From positions 1 through 8,087 of the forward strand of contig CABUMH010000135.1 of NCBI GenBank assembly GCA_902492555.1: a DNA stretch of 8,087 bases, read 5' to 3'. The notes beneath the pieces are model-generated. The model saw only the letters and a program-made list of their open reading frames with translations, had not been told where the DNA came from and did not search any database. Each line of letters begins with the position of its first letter. Within the stretch, counting starts at the first letter, position 1. The position numbers and the translations under genes were made by a program. Origin of the DNA: Eisenbergiella sp900555195. GTDB taxonomy: Bacteria > Bacillota > Clostridia > Lachnospirales > Lachnospiraceae. Positions 6,394-8,087 of the stretch are shown here, in pieces.

Positions 6394-6756
6394 TTACTGG
6401 CCGGCCAATCTGCGCAGATATGCATCACGACGCAACGTTTCTTTGGTGGCAGCGGCCATATCACAAATCACGCGTATCTCAAATTCATCGCAGTCTTCCA
6501 GGATAAGCGCAATCTCCTTTTCAAACGGAACCTTTGCTTTAATGACGTTATCACAGAGCAGGTCGTCACTTGTTATATTCAGAGCATTCGCTATATTGAC
6601 GATCGTATGCAGACTGACGCGAGTCGTTCCGGTTTCAATATTGCTTAAATGGGTAGGAGAGACTCCCACCATTTCCGAAAGCTTTTCCTGCGTCAAATCG
6701 GCTGTGATGCGGGCAATTTTAATGCGTTTGCCGATTGCCTTATAATCAAGTTCCAT
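6394..6756 (-). CDS. XRE/Cro-CI-type transcriptional regulator, 120 aa
   Basis: The protein has an N-terminal Cro/CI helix-turn-helix at about residues 8-67: IGKRIKIARITADLTQEKLS (8-27) leads to the recognition segment VGVSPTHLSNIETGTTRVSL (30-49). A short C-terminal region (about 76-110, EIALILEDCDEFEIRVICDM) is amphipathic and may mediate dimerisation. The size and the simple architecture are those of a DNA-binding repressor, and no ligand domain is visible. ATG 6756 has AAGGGGG (6769-6763) 6 bases upstream; an ATG at 6816 would add 20 residues and bypass this site. It is a single-gene unit with palindromes in its promoter region, suggesting autoregulation. It could also control the neighbouring small-RNA unit, but that is speculative. 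Confidence 0.9.
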   Translation of the reverse strand: MELDYKAIGKRIKIARITADLTQEKLSEMVGVSPTHLSNIETGTTRVSLHTIVNIANALNITSDDLLCDNVIKAKVPFEKEIALILEDCDEFEIRVICDMAAATKETLRRDAYLRRLAGQ

Positions 6757-6779
6757 CTTGCACCCCCTTAGTTGAATAA

Positions 6780-6821
6780 TTTGATCAAACCTATTGTAAC
6801 CACGGATAGGGTGCATTTTAA
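6780..6821 (-). promoter_or_regulatory. Promoter and candidate operator of the XRE gene
   Basis: On the minus strand TACAAT (6798-6793) is a good -10; the matching -35, TTAAAA (6821-6816), is 17 bases upstream but weak. The expected start near 6786 falls inside the perfect 10-bp palindrome TTTGATCAAA (6780-6789). A symmetric site on the transcription start of a Cro/CI-type gene is a natural autorepression operator, but this is inferred. Confidence 0.5.
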
Positions 6822-6830
6822 TAATCTGAA

Positions 6831-6845
6831 TCCGTATAATACGGA
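6831..6845. promoter_or_regulatory. 15-bp perfect palindrome upstream of the XRE gene
   Basis: TCCGTAT-A-ATACGGA is a perfect inverted repeat with a single central base. It lies ten bases beyond the -35 of the XRE promoter and about 100 bases past the terminator of the minus-strand small-RNA unit. It is not followed by a T run, so an operator role is more likely than termination. The nearby CACGGATA (6801-6808) contains a related half site. Confidence 0.5.
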
Positions 6846-6880
6846 AACAGTTTATAAATATAAAAATATAGATCCGATAT

Positions 6881-6900
6881 AAAGAGAGAACTTTCTCTTT
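6881..6900. other. Short A/T-rich hairpin in the gap 6846-6940
   Basis: AAAGAGA (6881-6887) and TCTCTTT (6894-6900) are perfect complements around six bases. The surrounding sequence is A/T-rich and has no credible open reading frame. This could be a weak second terminator for minus-strand transcription coming from the small-RNA unit. Confidence 0.35.
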
Positions 6901-6940
6901 TCGGCTCTATTTCTTGTCCTATCACAGAAGTTTTTCTTAT

Positions 6941-6982
6941 GAAAAACAAAAACCCGTTTCCTTCTCTTACAAAAAGGAACGG
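6941..6982 (-). terminator. Rho-independent terminator of the minus-strand small-RNA unit
   Basis: Read on the minus strand, CCGTTCCTT (6982-6974) pairs with AAGGAAACGG (6963-6954), with one bulged A, across a ten-base loop. TTTTTGTTTTT (6952-6942) follows almost directly. This is a strong intrinsic terminator, 14 bases after the tRNA-like domain and well before the XRE gene. Confidence 0.85.
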
Positions 6983-6995
6983 ATTCTTTGAAAAA

Positions 6996-7051
6996 TGCCG
7001 GCGGCGGGACTTGAACCCGCACGCGGTCACCCGCAATTCCGACACGCCGGC
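6996..7051 (-). pseudogene. tRNA-Leu-derived domain lacking the anticodon arm
   Basis: The 56-base domain starts with acceptor strand GCCGGCG (7051-7045), TG, and the D-arm start TCGGAATT typical of bacterial tRNA-Leu. It then jumps to a variable-arm hairpin GCGG-GTGA-CCGC (7034-7023) with a GNRA-type loop. The T arm GCGGG-TTCAAGT-CCCGC (7020-7004), the acceptor strand CGCCGGC (7003-6997) and discriminator A (6996) complete it. No CCA is encoded. The 3' D-stem strand and the whole anticodon arm are absent, so it cannot decode. The element GCAGACGAG, expected after GGAATTG in such a tRNA, is found upstream at 7072-7064. It is classified as a pseudogene of tRNA-Leu by origin; see the small-RNA entry for its possible present role. 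Confidence 0.7.
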
Positions 7052-7084
7052 GGCTATTCAGTTCTCGTCTGCGAACCGATTAAT

Positions 7085-7113
7085 ATATTAGCATATTTCA
7101 CATAATATGACAA
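7085..7113 (-). promoter_or_regulatory. Sigma-A promoter of the tRNA-like small RNA
   Basis: On the minus strand TTGTCA (7113-7108, five of six consensus bases) and TAATAT (7090-7085, four of six) are separated by exactly 17 bases. The region downstream is A/T-rich up to the predicted start at about 7078. Confidence 0.65.
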
Positions 7114-7144
7114 GTGTTTTTTATCTGCACCCACGCGAATCTTT

Positions 7145-7214
7145 TGTGGCCATGCAGAGGGGATGCCTGAGAGAGACTGTGGCCATTCAATTAACGGGAG
7201 AACTTGCAGAGTTC
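7145..7214. other. Intergenic region with TGTGGCCAT direct repeats and a small hairpin
   Basis: The gap from 7114 to 7350 has no credible gene. TGTGGCCAT occurs at 7145-7153 and again at 7178-7186, 33 bases apart (about three helical turns), each containing the palindrome TGGCCA. GAACT-TGCAG-AGTTC (7200-7214) can form a small hairpin. The repeats could be binding sites for an unidentified regulator of either divergent unit. Confidence 0.4.
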
Positions 7215-7220
7215 TGACAG

Positions 7221-7269
7221 AATCTTCATTAAATCTTAAATAGGAAAATGAAATACAGTATGCTATAAT
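7221..7269 (+). promoter_or_regulatory. Extended -10 promoter with OmpR-family-type direct repeat for the ABC exporter
   Basis: TGCTATAAT (7261-7269) is a perfect extended -10 element, but the -35 position (7241-7246, TAGGAA) has no consensus, which is typical of activated promoters. Immediately upstream AATCTT occurs at 7221-7226 and 7232-7237 with an 11-bp period. On the opposite strand this reads TTTAAG-n5-ATGAAG, close to the NTTAAG-n5-NTTAAG boxes of OmpR-family response regulators such as CiaR. The start would lie near 7276, leaving a 75-base leader with ATTGAG three times. No two-component genes are inside the window. Confidence 0.6.
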
Positions 7270-7350
7270 ACCTCTGGGTATCTTTCATGTATGTTAGATA
7301 TAGGATATTGAGCGTTAGGAATAGAAGATTGAGAAAAACAGAGGATTGAG

Positions 7351-8061
7351 ATGGGAAACGGGGAGAAACCGGTCATACAGGTGCGAAATCTTTATAAAAT
7401 ATACCGGGTAGGAGAAAGCTACGTTAAGGCGCTTAATGGAGTGAACCTGGAGATTTACAAAGGGGAGTTCTGCTCTATTGTGGGAACTTCCGGTTCCGGC
7501 AAATCCACCCTTTTGAACATGCTTGCCGGGCTTGAGAAGCCAACGAAGGGAGAGATTCTCATAGCGGGCGAACATATGGAAAATAAGACGGAAAATCAGC
7601 TGGTGAAATTCCGCAGAGAACATATCGGATTCATTTTCCAGTCTTTTAATTTGATGGGAACTATGAATGCGGTGGAGAATGTAGCGCTTCCGTTGACTTT
7701 TCAGGGCGTGGACAAGGATATAAGGGAACGAAAGGCATCACGGGTACTGGATCTTGTGGGGCTGAAGGAGCATAAGATGCATAAGCCTACGCAGATGTCC
7801 GGCGGACAGCAGCAAAGAGTGGGTGTTGCACGGGCGCTGGTTGTGAATCCGGAGATCATTTTCGCGGACGAACCCACCGGAAATCTGGATTCCAATACTT
7901 CCAAGGAGGTGATGGAACTGATGCAGCAGGTGGTGAGGCAGCAGAAGCAGACGCTTGTAATGGTAACGCATGACAATTATCTGGCAGGTTTCGCGGATCG
8001 GATTTTTCACATCATTGACGGCCAGATTGTAAAAATAGAGGATAAAAGAAAAGAAATTTAA
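7351..8061 (+). CDS. ABC exporter ATP-binding protein, MacB/LolD/BceA type
   Basis: The 236-aa ATPase powers an FtsX/MacB-type permease in the cytoplasmic membrane, a class used for antimicrobial-peptide resistance, lipoprotein release or peptide sensing. All motifs are present: Walker A GTSGSGKS (45-52), Q-loop Gln97 in FIFQSFNLMGTMNAVENV, signature MSGGQQQRVGVARAL (149-163), Walker B IIFADEPTGNLDS (169-181) with Glu174, and the switch His207 in VMVTHDN. The FNLM segment and EPTGNLDS are typical of this subfamily. GAGGA (7341-7345) is 5 bases before the ATG. The promoter resembles one activated by a two-component regulator, which supports a stress-inducible exporter. A permease gene probably starts at 8070. 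The actual substrate cannot be told. Confidence 0.95.
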   Translation: MGNGEKPVIQVRNLYKIYRVGESYVKALNGVNLEIYKGEFCSIVGTSGSGKSTLLNMLAGLEKPTKGEILIAGEHMENKTENQLVKFRREHIGFIFQSFNLMGTMNAVENVALPLTFQGVDKDIRERKASRVLDLVGLKEHKMHKPTQMSGGQQQRVGVARALVVNPEIIFADEPTGNLDSNTSKEVMELMQQVVRQQKQTLVMVTHDNYLAGFADRIFHIIDGQIVKIEDKRKEI

Positions 8062-8069
8062 GACTATAA

Positions 8070-8087
8070 ATGAGCAAATATCGAATT
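8070..8087 (+). CDS. Possible start of the permease partner (partial, runs off the window)
   Basis: An ATG eight bases after the ATPase stop opens MSKYRI, which continues to the window edge without a stop. Its position after a MacB/LolD-type ATPase fits the FtsX-like permease of the same transporter. There is no good ribosome binding site directly before it, only A-rich sequence, so the true start could be further right. Confidence 0.4.

Larger units (their letters stand above)
6941..7078 (-). ncRNA. Predicted small RNA with a tRNA-Leu-like 3' domain
   Basis: A complete transcription unit can be drawn on the minus strand. The promoter at 7113-7085 predicts a start at about 7078, exactly the first base of a hairpin CGGTTC-GCAGACGA-GAACTG (7078-7059, six pairs with one G-U). 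After AATAGCC comes a tRNA-like domain (7051-6996), then TTTTT (6995-6991) and a strong terminator ending near 6941. The RNA would be about 135 bases, or about 88 if the GC-rich acceptor stem followed by T5 already stops transcription. No reading frame with a ribosome binding site is evident. Every helix of the tRNA-like part is perfectly paired, which argues for selection. RNase P and the CCA-adding enzyme would be expected to recognise the acceptor/T-arm part. Function is unknown to me, and a relic of a tRNA gene is the main alternative. Confidence 0.6.

Noticed and set aside
6818..7045. Minus-strand open frame of 75 codons running through the tRNA-like domain
   Set aside because: It reads through the tRNA-like domain, the terminator and A/T-rich spacer, has no ribosome binding site, and has the look of the spurious proteins often predicted over tRNA sequence.
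6996..7078. Circularly permuted tRNA gene, tmRNA or tRNA-Sec
   Set aside because: The 3' acceptor strand is at the 3' end, so it is not a classical permutation. The 5' tmRNA consensus and a tag reading frame are absent. The stems have tRNA-Leu lengths rather than the long acceptor and D stems of tRNA-Sec.

Overview
The window looks like a chromosome segment of a Gram-positive anaerobe of the Clostridia, most likely Lachnospiraceae. The reasons are the style of the housekeeping proteins, strong AGGAGG-type ribosome binding sites, sigma-A promoters, and a TrmB-type regulator placed directly before a diaminopimelate decarboxylase. The family assignment is inference from protein resemblance.

Layout. 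Bases 1-34 are the last bases of a 23S rRNA, followed by a Rho-independent terminator (135-172) and no 5S rRNA in between. A palindromic repeat-like element with two competing hairpins (191-251) then overlaps a possible promoter. A plus-strand gene group follows: a degenerate SIR2-like protein (275-1123), hisH (1171-1776), hisF (1803-2564) and uracil-DNA glycosylase (2631-3308). HisH and HisF together form imidazole-glycerol-phosphate synthase; no other his gene lies beside them. A perfect 15-bp tandem duplication carries the end of hisH and the hisF ribosome binding site. A YoaK/DUF1275 membrane protein lies convergently on the minus strand (3364-4035).

An excellent sigma-A promoter (4128-4156) drives a two-gene unit: a TrmB-type regulator (4204-4932) and, one base later, lysA (4934-6208). 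The unit ends in a 13-bp hairpin. A small XRE-type repressor gene lies convergently on the minus strand (6394-6756), with palindromes in its promoter region.

The most unusual object is on the minus strand at 7113-6941: promoter, 5' hairpin, a tRNA-Leu-derived domain without any anticodon arm, and a strong terminator. The acceptor stem (7/7), long-variable-arm hairpin (4/4) and T arm (5/5) are all perfectly paired. This suggests a maintained small RNA rather than a decaying tRNA. A fragment resembling the missing D-loop half sits upstream, in the loop of the 5' hairpin.

The right end holds an ABC-exporter ATPase gene (7351-8061). Its promoter has an extended -10 and an upstream direct repeat with 11-bp period, of the kind bound by OmpR-family response regulators. 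The first codons of a probable permease gene run off the window end.
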